Source: Cydia pomonella (lineage: Eukaryota; Arthropoda; Insecta; Lepidoptera; Tortricidae). From it: a stretch of DNA of 64,000 bases. Position numbers and translations under genes: made by a program. Within the stretch, counting starts at the first letter, position 1, and each line of letters begins with the position of its first letter. The notes under the pieces were generated by a model, which searched no databases, had not been told where the DNA came from, and was given only the letters and a program-made list of their open reading frames with translations. Of this stretch, positions 1 to 10,960 are shown piece after piece. The DNA lies in NCBI RefSeq assembly GCF_033807575.1, contig NC_084710.1:19262357-19326356 (forward strand), given 5' to 3'.

Positions 1-1817
1 TTAGCTAGTTATCGCCGTTCCGGTAAACTGCAGTTTTTTGTTACCTTTAAAAGCATTAAGTAAGAGAAAAGGATGAGTTGAATGCAATAATTTTGAAAGG
101 ATTTTTATTTCACGTTAAATAAGTTATTTTGCCCAGGTTTCAAATCGTTTTAAATGTCAATGACAAAGGAATGACGGACCTCTGACAAAAATTTCAGCAC
201 GGTGCCAACGTCGAGAAACAAATAGTTTGTTTAAATATATTGCCACTTGCATACGTTGTCTTGATCGCGCGATAGTGCTGACGAGGCAGTTCATTAAATA
301 TTTGCAAGGTGGTTCCGCGCGGCTATTTGTGAGGGAAACACAAGCTTTAGTTCACTGTAGGAACAGCGATGAAGGAAATGACACGGCTATACTTACACGG
401 TGTTCTAAATTGGTCAATAATTTATTTCTGTCAATCCATCCGTCAATCAGGCGTAAATTTTTGCATGTCATTTGCCGAATGACCGAAAAAAGTAAAATTA
501 TTGTTATATATTGCAACAGTTTTCGACATCGATTTCATTCAAACGATGAAGTCTAATGTTCTAAAGTGGAGTTTGTGGAAACATACTTAATACACATATG
601 AGTCTCGATCAGTCATTGCGCATTTCCATACTTAGGTACATAATGATATTTGAGTAACTTAGAGTAGGTTTGTTAAAGGCACACGCTTATAGGTCTCAAA
701 GAAAAAATTAAGTGTTCCATAACGTTATGAAATTTGTGTGAACAGTAGCGATCTGTTGTAATTTGTATCGAGTCTCTATGGAATTTCTACGTGCGCTATT
801 AAAGTTACTAAGTCCGTTACAAAACATACTCGTATCGTAAACTTCCGCGCAACTCTCATCGAACTTCATTAGCAAGGCGTAACCCACCTAAAGAAACATC
901 CTACATTTACTAGACTGATGACCTAATATGTCTTTTACTGCGAAACTACACCCACAGTTTGGAAAAAAGGCTAATATGGACTAATTACAGATTAGCTATT
1001 CTATTATTACAGTCCAATGGTGGTGTTGGTGCTTCTTTGCCCAGGTAAGGCATATTTTGAGGGCTAAGTACCTAAAGGTATTTTGGTGGCAACAAATGTT
1101 TCACACCAGCAACTTTGTTTGTTTCGATACTTTGAGCCTGGGGTAGCTTGGAGACGCAAATAAACCGGCCACGCAACAAGTGCAACTCATCCTGCCTCAC
1201 ATTAACATCATTTAATTAGCGGTCCAAACTGACGTAGAATTATGTACATAGTTCAATTTGCCCATTAAGGCCAACGAAGCCGCGCAACAAACAGATGTTC
1301 TCCTAGCGGGAACTTTTAACTAGTTCACCGATGGAACAAAACTGGAACAATGTGATAATTGTTTTCATTCCGGCGTTGGCTGGGATGCTGCCAGGCTGTG
1401 TATCTATTAATGTTGGAGCGGATTGCTCGCGAGTTTTTAATTGAGAGAGCGTGGATTGACGAGCTCGGGATAGGTTGGCTCATGTTTGGTTAGTTAGTAT
1501 TCGTTTTAACACCGGACCTTGTTATATACATTCGAACCATTTGTGAAAGACATGAATCAATTCGGTTGCTAGATTTTTGTTATACCCTATGAACATCACT
1601 AGGAAGAATTTAATTTTTAAGTGTAGCTCGTGTCCGATTTTTACTATCAAATTTAATTTATCTTGTTTTTAAAAGACATTTGACCAGTATTCTTGCCCCT
1701 AACGTCTATTTTAGACGGAAGGGTAAAACCATTTCATGATTTCTTTTGTTCTCTTTCGAGACCGGCTTTAGCGTGTTCTTGTTCTGTGAAGTTTGTAACT
1801 GGAAAGGTAAAACTTAC
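1..1817. other. Probable intron 2 of the GH47 gene; nothing else recognised
   Basis: If the mannosidase reading is right, this stretch is the 5' part of its second intron, transcribed on the minus strand. I see no further GH47 block, RNA gene or complete transposon in it. The 109-residue open frame at 227-556 has no recognisable features. Confidence 0.4.
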
Positions 1818-2036
1818 GACTTCCCCAATATTTAGATGTTCCGCAACCCACTCGCGGCCCTCTCGGAACTCGTCCCGCAGCCCCATGAGGTACAACGTGT
1901 CGAGTCCATCGACGATGGTAGCGCCCAGTTCGCCGTTCCCAAACACGCTGGAGAGGTGGGCGCGCTTGGAGATCGGCTTCAGCTCGTTCTTGCCCCACGC
2001 GTAGAGTTTGTAATTGTTCCACGCATGGCGCATCAT
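1818..2036 (-). CDS. GH47 class I alpha-1,2-mannosidase, second coding exon (start of catalytic domain)
   Basis: The 73 codons begin MMRHAWNNYKLYAWGKNELK and continue with PISKRAHLSSVFG, GATIVDGLDTLYLMG and EFREGREWVAEHLNIGEV. This is the highly conserved opening of the (alpha/alpha)7 barrel of GH47 mannosidases, including the GATIVD-LDTL block. The acceptor is a good polypyrimidine tract ending CTCAG (2037-2039), and the donor is a consensus GTAAGT starting at 1817. Both junctions are phase 0. In the family the next residues are normally SVFE(V/T)NIRF, and this exon ends with GEV, exactly where that block should follow. I do not find the following exon between 1 and 1816, so it probably lies beyond the left edge. 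Reading past the donor gives non-family sequence to a stop at 1734, which confirms the splice. GH47 membership is very secure; the exact paralogue is not. Confidence 0.93.
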
Positions 2037-3556
2037 CTGAGGACAAAGAGGAATCATTAATGTAACACCTAGTTTTTCTAAGATTGCATATACTCGAGAA
2101 ATTGAGATGGGTACCATCGTGTCGGGATAGCCTAGATATCCAGGTCGTTAGCCGAGTAAGCTTAAAATGCCGGATCGAATCTGAACTCCGCTAATTGAGG
2201 GATGGTCACTTGTTCTTTAGTATATGACATCTATTTCGATTTATAAATAAAAATACGTCAAAATAGGCCAAGCATCAAGATTTTCGTTTTAGGTACAAAA
2301 TTTTGTTGCAAGCTTTACTTTGACTTATAGTCTTAAATATCTAATCAAGAAAACGAACTGTAACTCGATGAGGTGGCGTTGTTTTATCACAGAGTATATA
2401 TATTTAAAAGCGCCTTCGGATTCCATCATCATAACAAATCCATGTCATAATAACAAAGCATTGCCATCCGGTTTACGTATACTTTTGCAGAATACTCAAT
2501 TGGAATGGAAAGTGGATCAAATTTTATAAGAGATTTGATTAGGTATAAACAGACATTGGGGCCAATAAAACTAGGAAATAAAAGCGTGTGACAGAAGATA
2601 ACTGATAGGTATACAGATAGCAGAACAAAAATAATTGAAACAGGACGTTCATGTCCAAATTGTACTGAGTGATTTCACTACAATGCAAAAGAACTTTCCG
2701 AATCTTATACTTATCGTAAAAGCATTGACATTCAATAATCTACATATAGAAATGTTTTGCAGCTTAAAATTGTAGCGTATCATTTTAAAACAAAATGTTA
2801 CATCAAAAACTTTAACAATAAAAACTATAAGACAAGAAGAATCTCTTAAGATGGTGATTAGCCGTCGTCTCTCTGATATAAACAAATATTTTCATAAGGC
2901 CAATGGCACATTTCACATCTCAAAGGCCGGAACGGGCGCTTCTTTTTAAAAGCCTCGCAAAGCCTCGTCGAGCAAGTTTTAATCTTGGCGGCTGCTCGCC
3001 GACGGAACTAATGAAAGGATATCGGACTTTCGTCGGGCCATTAATTATTATTAGGTCTCTGGAACTTTGCGAGAAAGTCGCCAATGACTTGGAAAAACTG
3101 GAGACTTTACCAATTACAGTTTAAATCGTCTGAGAGGTGCGAATTCATTCGGTGAACGAGTAGTTGGAATGAGAAATACTTGCGTTGGATGCAACGTCAA
3201 TGAGCAGCGAACTAGTTTAACAAGGCTTAATTATGATGTTTAGATACGCCAATTAGAATTCAGCCGAGCATGACTGCATAAATATATAGTTTCGTTACGG
3301 CTTCACGAAAATGTAATCAGTACATTATACTCGTAGATAGAATGTCTTATGAACGGCAGATCAGATGAGTGGTTGATGATATTGATGATGGAATTCATAT
3401 TTATGCAATGTGGTTTACAAATATGTTTATACACAATATATCTATTATAATATGCCTAATCAAGTTTTATTGCAAGCGTTTAGACAAGCGTGGTTGGCGA
3501 TAGACATTTTATTCATAATCTAGCTATAAACATGAAGACAAAATGATTATTATCAC
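2037..3556 (-). other. Intron 1 of the GH47 mannosidase gene (inferred)
   Basis: This is the 1520-bp interval between the two coding exons. It contains a copy of an interspersed repeat at 2376-2530, which is also present at 63490-63655. The rest is AT-rich sequence without recognisable coding potential. A 73-residue open frame at 2903-3124 on the plus strand shows no family resemblance, and I do not treat it as a gene. Confidence 0.55.
2376..2530 (+). repeat. Interspersed repeat, copy 1
   Basis: This segment shares an ordered series of blocks with 63490-63655: GCGTTGTTTTATCACA, TCCATCATC, GCATTGCCATCCG, and an end block ending in AAGTGGATCAAATTT. The two copies are clearly related but diverged. 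The motif order resembles a dispersed lepidopteran repeat I have seen before. I cannot assign it to a transposon class. Confidence 0.6.
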
Positions 3557-3790
3557 CTCTACAACGTATTGCCGCCGTTGTGAAGGATACGTAATGTTCT
3601 CAAGTCCATTCTGAGGGGACGAATTGGTAGTTTGTGGATCTTCGCTGGGAAAGCGAGCGGCGCGGGCGGCGCGCCCTGCAGGGTGCACTATTGGGCCAGT
3701 CGGGGCTCCAAGGCTGGACACTCGTATTAGTAAAATCATGGCGCAGATAAATGTGAGACCCGCTGTTGCCAAACGACATGGTAAACGCAT
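3557..3790 (-). CDS. GH47 class I alpha-1,2-mannosidase, first coding exon (membrane anchor and stem)
   Basis: This exon encodes the N-terminus of a type II Golgi/ER mannosidase that trims alpha-1,2-linked mannose from N-glycans. The 78 codons start at the ATG at 3790, which has A at -3 and an in-frame TAA 12 nt upstream, so it is the first Met of this frame. Residues about 7-28 form one hydrophobic anchor (LATAGLTFICAMILLIRVSS), followed by a short Ala/Arg/Pro-rich luminal stem with possible N-glycosylation sites (NSS, NIT). The last residues, QRRQYVVE, occupy the place of the conserved Arg/Lys-rich lead-in before the GH47 catalytic block. The donor is GAG|GTGATA at 3555-3556, which is a weak match to consensus. 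Phase 0 agrees with the next exon. The exon pairing is inferred from phase, order, spacing and the family pattern. The GC-rich stretch inside the exon is the stem. The insect orthologue would be alpha-Man-Ia (mas-1), but I cannot separate the paralogues from this much sequence. Confidence 0.62.
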
Positions 3791-4385
3791 CTTTGGCGAT
3801 TACACTAAATTCCGATTCGATGGAACGCCAACGTCAATACTGTATGACTAACTTTGGTTACTCGTAATTTTATTGAATTGATAGATTAATTAAAACGAAC
3901 GCGCACTGATATTGGCACAAATAAAATAACACGTTCCTAATTCTAGATACTTTATATTTTGACCCAAATTATAAAAAGCGTATTTTCCCGATGACTAATT
4001 ATTGTCAACTAATTCGTAATTTAAATCTACCGATGCGCTCGCGTCGCCCCGGCAATAGCGTTGGCGTGAGACTAACGTGCGATATGGGAAAACGCTTATT
4101 GTAAATGTTATCAATTGCCACGCGGAGATAATAACGTACACTTTGCGTAAGCCGCGTACATACTGTTCTTTTATTACTATGACGGATAGATTCGCAATTC
4201 GCGTAATTTGTACGTGATAATGAGGGGCATTGTTATACAGTGTGTACATTTTTTTTTATATAACCGCAAGCTTAACGCTATAACACGATTCTGAAAGATA
4301 TTTTTAATTTAGTCTTAACTACCAGAGCATAATTCATTTTTGATTTTTTTTTCTTTCGGCAATGTATTTTGTACATACTTATTAA
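3791..4385. other. Region upstream of the mannosidase start; no gene seen
   Basis: This holds the putative 5' UTR and upstream region of the minus-strand mannosidase gene. An in-frame TAA lies just upstream of the ATG. I could not place a promoter or an upstream non-coding exon. The rest is AT-rich DNA up to the LINE fragment. Confidence 0.3.
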
Positions 4386-4389
4386 ATCA

Positions 4390-5690
4390 CTTGAGACAGA
4401 TGTGAAGTCGCGTCTTTAATGCGACGTTTTGAGTTATAACAAAGTGGTACGGTCTTCCCTAAAAAACAGAGTTCAACTTGATAAAAAAACCGGGGAACTT
4501 AAGAACATCCGATCAGAAATGCGAACAATAAATTCGTCAATACCGCAGGGAAGTGTTCTGGGATGTATTCTTTTCATAATTTATATAAATGATTTGCTCA
4601 AAGCCCTAGAAAAGCAAAACGTACTTTTCGCAGATGATGTATCCCTGCTTTTTAAATGTCCAAATAACTATAATATTGATTGTGACATTAAAACAGCACT
4701 AGTAGAGGCAAGCCTATGGTTGCAAGACCATTGTCTAGATCTGAACCCGGAAAAGAACAACCCTTGGACTTGACAAAATTGAGTACTTAACGAAATTGTT
4801 ATTGAAGAAGTATAAGAAGTAAAACTTTTAGGATTAAAGATTGACACGAGCTTAACTTGGAAGGGACATATTGAAATCTTAAAAACCAAACTTTGTAAAC
4901 GAAGCGGGAAAGTTACTTGGCACTTACTGTAATAAAAAGAAACACAAATGTCGAATGTACGCGGTCCACATATCACGCCTATGCCTATTCCTGGTTTCGG
5001 TACGGAATTATCCTATGGGGCCACAGCGTAAATGCTGACGAACTTTTTGTTGTACAAAAAAAATGTCTTCGCATTATTGTAAATATTTGGCTACCAGCAA
5101 GCTGCAGGCACCATTTTTTGCAGCAAAATATACGGACTCTACCAGATTTTCAGATTTTAGAAGCACATGCATATGTTCATATACGAAAAAAGCGCTCGAC
5201 GCCAACACAAATTAGTACTCCCTCAATCTAATTTAAACATTTTTAAACAAGGTCCATATTACAGATCAATTCAAATTTATAATAAAATACCGGAAAATAT
5301 AAAGGCGGAAAACAAGTGTTCTATGTTCTGTAAGAAGCTTAAGACGTTCCTTGTCCAAAAAGCCTACTATTCTATTGAAGAATTTATGAACGATGTTACT
5401 TGACATATATTACTTAGTTTGGATATATGTTTGACATGTTTTAATAAATAAGATAATAATATAATTTTAAATTTAGTACGTATAATATGTATGTGGCTCG
5501 AAATTTTTTGTGACATTATTTAATTACTTTATAATAACTGAATCTTATATGTATATTTTGATTAATTTTTATTTTTGACTTTAATATGTAAATTAGTCTT
5601 AGTATGTAAGATATTTGCTATGCCCTACCAGGGTATCAGAGCCTCTTACTTTGCAAATACCATATGTGTAATGTAATGTATATACCTAGA
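4390..5690 (+). mobile_element. 5'-truncated, degenerate non-LTR retrotransposon (RT fragment and 3' end)
   Basis: Broken reading frames on the plus strand carry reverse transcriptase blocks: SSIPQGSVLGCILFIIYIND and VLFADDVSLLFK (about 4429-4773), then a thumb-like stretch LLGLKIDTSLTWKGH in another frame. Next comes the C-terminal block YGIILWG...VVQKKCLRII (about 4960-5090), and a final block with YRSIQIYNKIPENIK (to 5403). The endonuclease and N-terminal RT are missing, and several frameshifts separate the blocks. The 3' end shows GTAATGTAATGTATA near 5670-5686, similar to the tail of the copy at 9.86-10.96 kb. The family is a Jockey/CR1-group LINE by motif style; I cannot name it more finely. 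Confidence 0.85.
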
Positions 5691-5694
5691 TATT

Positions 5695-6300
5695 TTTGTA
5701 GCACGAACGTTGACGTCTAAGTGTTTTTGACAAAATAAAAACATCGACAGTCCTGTTATCGATAAGTGCCACGTGATAGAGGTAATACAAAGAAAAATAT
5801 AGGGTAATAGGGTGCGTTAGAAATAGATAATAGTAACAAAACTATAAATTTATTTATATTTTACATACTTTAGAAAACAAATTGAAACCCTTTTGTAAAT
5901 TTCTTTTTTCGTGTCACTGAATTAATTCTCCCATAAGTCACTCCATGATAAACACACACCCAAATTGTCTTTCAAATTGACGCAGAATATATTAAACCCA
6001 TTTTTGATCCCATAGCAAATCTGTGTCTGTGTCTCTGTATATGGCTACAGTGTAGGTGTATCTTAGTTTTTTATTATTAACAGTATCGCACTGATGTATT
6101 AATGACCCTCTTTCTCTTTTACTTAAATATGTATACTTCGTTGAAGTAGTAAGTATATACTTATCGATAACAAGATTGTCGATATTTTTATTGTGGTAAG
6201 CACTAAGCAAATTCTGTTCCTGCTAGAAAAATATCTAGGTATAGTAATGTACATGATTATGCAAATAAAAATAAATACTAAAATTCAATAAAAAAAACTT
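5695..6300. other. Intergenic AT-rich stretch; nothing recognised
   Basis: I see no coding region, RNA gene or paired repeat here. A 72-residue minus-strand open frame (5992-6210) is tyrosine- and lysine-rich low-complexity translation and is not treated as a gene. Confidence 0.3.
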
Positions 6301-6895
6301 AAAATGTTGACTTTGGTTTTTGTGTTTTTACCATAAAAACAATTAATGTTTTTTTTTTAAACTGCACCCGTGACAGATATATGTAGTATGCCAAAAATTA
6401 CAAATAATAGTATAACCATCTGCGAGGATATTACCGTATTTGTTGCGGTTCTTGAGATATTTTGATATTTTATTCCGGCTCCATACATTAAAAAAAAACA
6501 TAACTCTACTATTTTCAATTAAAATCGTCTGAACTTATAACTTAGCGTAAACACTCTACGCAAAACCCATATCAATCAAAAAAATCTTATAAGGTCGAGT
6601 TTGGTTTTTGTGCTTTTCCATAGAAACAAATAAATCGTTAAGATTTAAAAAAAACCGCACCTGTGACCGATATATGTAGTATGCCAAAAATCACAAATAA
6701 TTCGTAGTAACCACCTGCGAAGATATTACGGTTTGTTTAGCGGTTCTGAGTAACAATGATTTCTTGTTCCTGCTCCATACATTTATTTTGAAAAGAAATC
6801 GTAACTCGACAATTTTCATTCCATATCATCTAAAACTCATAGGTTACCATAACAATGCTGGGCAAACCATATTTCAATCAAAAAACATAAAAATA
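6301..6895. repeat. Two-copy tandem duplication, period about 289 bp
   Basis: Copy 1 (about 6301-6588) and copy 2 (about 6589-6895) share, in order: CTTTGGTTTTTGTG, a run of A/T, CCGCACCTGTGACCGATATA-type sequence, ATATGTAGTATGCCAAAAAT, GCGAGGATATTAC/GCGAAGATATTAC, GCTCCATACAT, and a closing CATAT-TCAATCAAAAAA block. The copies have diverged by substitutions and small indels. No coding frame is conserved between them. Confidence 0.8.
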
Positions 6896-7186
6896 ACAAC
6901 TTCTATTTCTTTGTAAATGAGAGCCGAATTTCGCTGCGTAAGAGAAAATTAAGGATTTATATGCAAACAATAGTTCAAAAATTAAAATTCAATGCCACGC
7001 TATTGTAGGTAGGAAGAAAATGAAGTTTTCGTAGTTTTATATTAATTTTTTTAATAGATTGTTAAGTTTATCTAAATTCTAAAATATGTGCCTTTTCTGT
7101 ATGACGTAAACTTACTTTTTGAAGTGAAAACTTCTATAGCGGCGCTGTGCAGTTTTTATGACGGGGAAAAAATGTTAAATTGGCGA

Positions 7187-7246
7187 CAGGTCACGTGACC
7201 GACAGATTCGTCAGATTGAAAAGTCGTAAGACGGACACGTGACCTG
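7187..7246. promoter_or_regulatory. Inverted pair of CACGTG E-box motifs
   Basis: CACGTG occurs at 7192-7197 and 7236-7241. The first is in the perfect 12-bp palindrome GGTCACGTGACC. The flanks CAGGTCACGTG and CACGTGACCTG are exact reverse complements around a 38-bp spacer. CACGTG is the canonical bHLH (CLOCK/CYCLE, Myc/Max, USF-type) site, but a decayed inverted-repeat transposon could also give this pattern. No gene start is visible nearby. Confidence 0.3.
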
Positions 7247-7604
7247 ATCGGAAAACTCCATGATGGTTCTAGTAATGATGATGGTGTAAGAGTCGGTGGA
7301 ATTATGGCTGGAAGTTGATTTTTCTGAGAGATAAACTTTTTAATGTTAAAATTTTTTAATAGTTCTGAAGTGGTAAATTTTTAATGTAATATAAATTGTC
7401 ATGTTTGTGTACGATAGCGCAATAAATGAATATTGTATTTTACCACATAAATGATAGTACTTTTATACTGATAATTAAAGCAATTCATGCAAAATTATTC
7501 CCTAACCATTCCAAAATATCAAAAATGCACAACGTTAACATTCAAGTTTTCACTTCTGCCGGCACTCCCGGAGTGCAACCCGTTGTTTTTTTTAAATAAC
7601 CACT

Positions 7605-7745
7605 TTTGATTCCGGCTCGGACACCAAATTAGCACAAAACGAGAGAACGATCCGTAAACAAAGACACCGCGCTTAGAAAAAAACCGGTTTTTATTGCCCT
7701 AAACCGGTTATTAAGATAAGAACTTTATGGAAATGTTCTCCTAAA
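7605..7745 (-). mobile_element. Fragment of an AACCGGTT-rich hAT-type element
   Basis: The segment contains CCGGCTCGG, AAACCGGTTTTTATTGC and CTAAACCGGTTA. Its order is the reverse complement of the middle of the complete element at 29102-29450, including the AAACA-AGACACCG block. Only part of the element is present, and I find no second terminus. Confidence 0.65.
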
Positions 7746-8370
7746 AACGTTAAATTTAGACTCAAATGACTCGAAATCCTATCAACATTATTGGTAATTT
7801 AGCAGCCCAAAGGATATGGCTACTAGGATACCATAAACCAACAGTAGGAAGTCCGCACAGTCTCCATCGCAGATAACACCAAATCAGTACATCGCGATGT
7901 CGCCTTAGCGTTATGTAAGTGAATTATCGCGCATTATCTACAACGCCGTGTTCGCGCCTTTCTCCGTACAAGCCTAACATGTAACACGTTAATTTAGTGG
8001 ACAATTTTACTGTATATTGTACTCTTCGGTTACCGAGATTTGTTGTTCATGGAACAGGTAAGGTAATTTGAAAGGATTACATACCTACATAGATTCTGAA
8101 CAATGTAGCGTTGACAGAGATTATATTTTGTCGTCACACCAGCTGGTAAGGATTGATTGTTCAAAAACGGATGCGGCCTTATCAAAGCATAATCAAATCA
8201 AATTAAATCAAGGTTGTTAGGTTGTTCATAATTACAATGGACTGATAGATCAATTTTGAAAATTGAAAATTGCTGACACTAGAAATCAGCAATAATATAA
8301 CTTTGATGTTTTGGAGGTATTCAAAGATATTTTCAAGTATCAAAATTCAAAGATGTTTTCGACTTTAAAA
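7746..8370. other. Intergenic stretch; nothing recognised
   Basis: No coding region, RNA gene or complete repeat structure is visible. Confidence 0.3.
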
Positions 8371-8374
8371 AAAT

Positions 8375-8432
8375 CTTATAGCTTTTCAAACGAGCTTATA
8401 TATCTATATAAGCTCGTTTGAAAAGCTATAAG
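8375..8432. repeat. Perfect 26-bp inverted repeat with 6-nt loop
   Basis: Left arm 8375-8400 and right arm 8407-8432 are exact reverse complements; the arm begins CTTATAGCTTTTCAAACGAG. They are separated by TATCTA. As RNA this would be a 26-bp uninterrupted stem. It could be the fused ends of a small fold-back element or a small-RNA hairpin. The perfect match suggests recent formation. Confidence 0.85.
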
Positions 8433-8557
8433 ACAACTACGGCAAAAATAAAGGTACTTGTCTCATTGATAAACACTTTATTACCAACCAAATGAAACTT
8501 TAATACACACCCCACATCTTAATGTTTATTTTTATAGAGTTGCACATATCTATGTAC

Positions 8558-8700
8558 CAGTGTTGGGCAAAAAGTCATTGGATTACAGATTAACGATTAT
8601 GATTACAAAATGTAGTTGTAACGACAAATTACAATTACGAGGAAAAAGTAGTTGTGCCTTTGATTAACGATTACTAACTACATTTTGTAGTTAGTAAGTA
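8558..8700 (+). mobile_element. One end of a CAGTGTTGGGC hAT-type non-autonomous element
   Basis: This begins CAGTGTTGGGCAAAAAGT and runs through repeated GTAGTT/GTAATT-like subterminal motifs. It aligns along about 140 bp with the reverse complement of the right end of the complete copy (31950-32109). The opposite terminus and a second target duplication are not found, so this copy is truncated. Confidence 0.8.
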
Positions 8701-9120
8701 GACACATGGCCTGCCTACTTCCATTTTAAAGTCAAAGCTTGGATTAAAGCGTCTTTTGCTGTTGTAATAATTCTTATTACTGTATGTCGAATTTTTTGAA
8801 ATTTATTTATGCTTAGCATGCTTCTCTCCATGTGTTCCCATAAAGAACAGTAAATCTTTATGAGATTACCGCGTTATCGTATGCGTATCGTATATATTTT
8901 CTTAACCACTACATAGGCATGCGAAACGGAAAAAAAACAAGTTTCATTTATCATTGATACAGAAACAATAATAAACAATTTCCGAATACCGACAATTCCA
9001 CGGATTATATTTCTAAACTATATTAAACAATAAGAACAGTAAGAATATGAGAATATGAGAAACTAATGTTCGTTAAATCTCGAGTCTTTTGAGTCCTCTG
9101 ATTTAAGACTCGACTCCTAA
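8701..9120. other. Intergenic stretch; nothing recognised
   Basis: AT-rich sequence without coding potential or paired repeats that I can identify. Confidence 0.3.
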
Positions 9121-9121
9121 T

Positions 9122-9257
9122 TACGGGATTATTGCGTCTATGTCGGTCGAAACGCCCTCTATGTTACGTTTTATTCCCCGACTAGCTCAAGCTAATTCAC
9201 TAGAAGGCGGGAGCTCTTGTTTAAAAAAAGAACACCAATAGACGCAATTATCCCATA
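9122..9257. mobile_element. Short inverted-repeat element (MITE-like)
   Basis: The left end TACGGGATTATTGCGTCTAT (9122-9141) pairs with the right end ATAGACGCAATTATCCCATA (9238-9257) with two mismatches. They enclose about 95 bp of non-coding sequence. I cannot define a target duplication with confidence, so the superfamily is open. Confidence 0.6.
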
Positions 9258-9860
9258 GTGGCATTTATCCCAGTCGACCTTGCAATCCCGAACACTGACG
9301 TCATTTGATTACATACGACAACGCTTAAAGCAGACGACCCGATATGTTTCAGTTACACCGATATTACATAGAACACAATACCTTCTGTCTGTGTTCAACC
9401 AAGCTTGTGGCGGGGGTAAAAGACCTCGCAATGTAGACATTCACCGCTAGGGATATCATTTAGATTTATCTATAGCTTTCAGACTAGAATAATCATGAAG
9501 TTCACATAAGAGTTCGATGGCTTATAAAAGCTCGAACCTTATAAAAGATTTAAGGTAAATATACACCCGAATCCACATTAACAAACTTCGCAAGTTAATA
9601 GTTTTGCAATTAACTTTTCAGTTTAAACCTTTATAGACGGTGTTTATTTTAAACTCCGTTAACTTCGGGATATGGTTAAGTGCATTTAAGGAAACTGAAT
9701 GGCACAGTTAATTTTCAATTTATATACATATACCAAACAATTGAAAAACAATAACATATCAATCTCATTTCGAATATCGATCGCCCGAGATAGTACTTGT
9801 GTTTAGTAGTATAAATATATAAACTTGTACTAAACACTAATCAATATGTAACAAACAGGC
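9258..9860. other. Intergenic stretch; nothing recognised
   Basis: No gene, RNA gene or complete repeat structure is recognisable. Confidence 0.3.
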
Positions 9861-10960
9861 CCTAAGGCAGGTCAGGTACACGCTCTTAGGGGACTAATTA
9901 GATAAAAATAAATAATTGATTATCTCCAAAATTGTGTTACTTAGAATACAGGTTTCTTTGAGAAACTTACTTAACAAACAAACAAATAACACGAGTAACC
10001 AAGTTAGACAAACTTTTCAAACTGTAAAAGATTATGATTAAAATGCTAAGCTAGTAATTAGAGGGCTACCCCAAGGAAGTATTCTGGCACCATTGTTTTT
10101 TCTAGTGTATGTTAATTACCTCCCACGGACGACAGAACAAAATTGTATACTTTTTGCGGATGATGCAACAATAACCTTAAAGGCAATGACCTTAATTCCT
10201 ATGAGTCCAACATTAACACAGCCCTGAGGAGTGTCATAGCATGGTTATCTAAAAATAATGTGGAAATTAATTTAGGGAAAACCAAACTAGTTCATTTTTA
10301 GGCAAATCGAAGAGAACTCAAGAATTAAATATAGTGTATGATAACCAGAAAATTGAACAAGTTGACAGCACTGTGTTTCTAGGTATCCATATACATATAT
10401 GCTATAAAAGAAATTAAACAAATTCATTTATCCATTGAAAACTATTAAAAAGACCATTTCAGTAGCTATTTCAGTGTTTCATGCCTATGTGCCCTCCCAA
10501 TTACGTTATGGAATCGTATTGTGGGGGAATTGCTGTGAAGCAAATAGAGCATTTGTCGCACAAAAAAAAATGCTTGAAAGCTATTTGGGGTCTGGGCACG
10601 ATGGAGTCATGCCATCCAATTCTCATAAAAAATAAAATTATCACGCTACCGGGTATGTATATCTTTGAAACAGCTAAATGTGAAGGCAAATATGTCACTA
10701 TTTAAGCCGAACGACAATTTCAACCGGAGAGCTGAAACTCAGGTTAATTTAATCATGCCCGCCCCAAGACTAAAACTGTAGCGCAAAAATTGCTACTACA
10801 TGGCTTGTTTGATCTATAACTTTAAACCAAAACAAATTACGGCTATGGATTATAACAGTTTTTGCCAAACCAACTGTAGATTTAATAATTATGCGCAATA
10901 AAGGGCTGTAAATTTAATTGTATTTAAAATAGCAATTAATGCAATGTAATGTATTCTGTA
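9860..10960 (+). mobile_element. Degenerate non-LTR retrotransposon fragment, second copy
   Basis: Broken frames encode RT blocks RGLPQGSILAPLFFLVYVN and CILFADDATITLK (about 10052-10180), then, after stops and shifts, YGIVLWGNCCEANRAFVAQK (about 10503-10570), matching the arrangement in the 4.39-5.69 kb copy. A preceding stretch resembles the ETYLTNK-type block upstream of the RT core. The 3' end has AATGCAATGTAATGTATTC near 10937-10955, like the other copy. The many stops and deletions mark an old, dead, 5'-truncated insertion of the same or a close family. Confidence 0.8.

Noticed and set aside
1734..1817. Continuation of the mannosidase reading frame to the stop at 1734
   Set aside because: The sequence after GEV departs from the GH47 pattern exactly at a consensus GTAAGT donor, so it is intron.
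8558..9300. A complete second CAGTGTTGGGC hAT-type element ending near 9290 (TCCCGAACACTG)
   Set aside because: The candidate right end does not match the terminus well, and the 8-bp flank CTATGTAC is not repeated after it, so only the left end is accepted.
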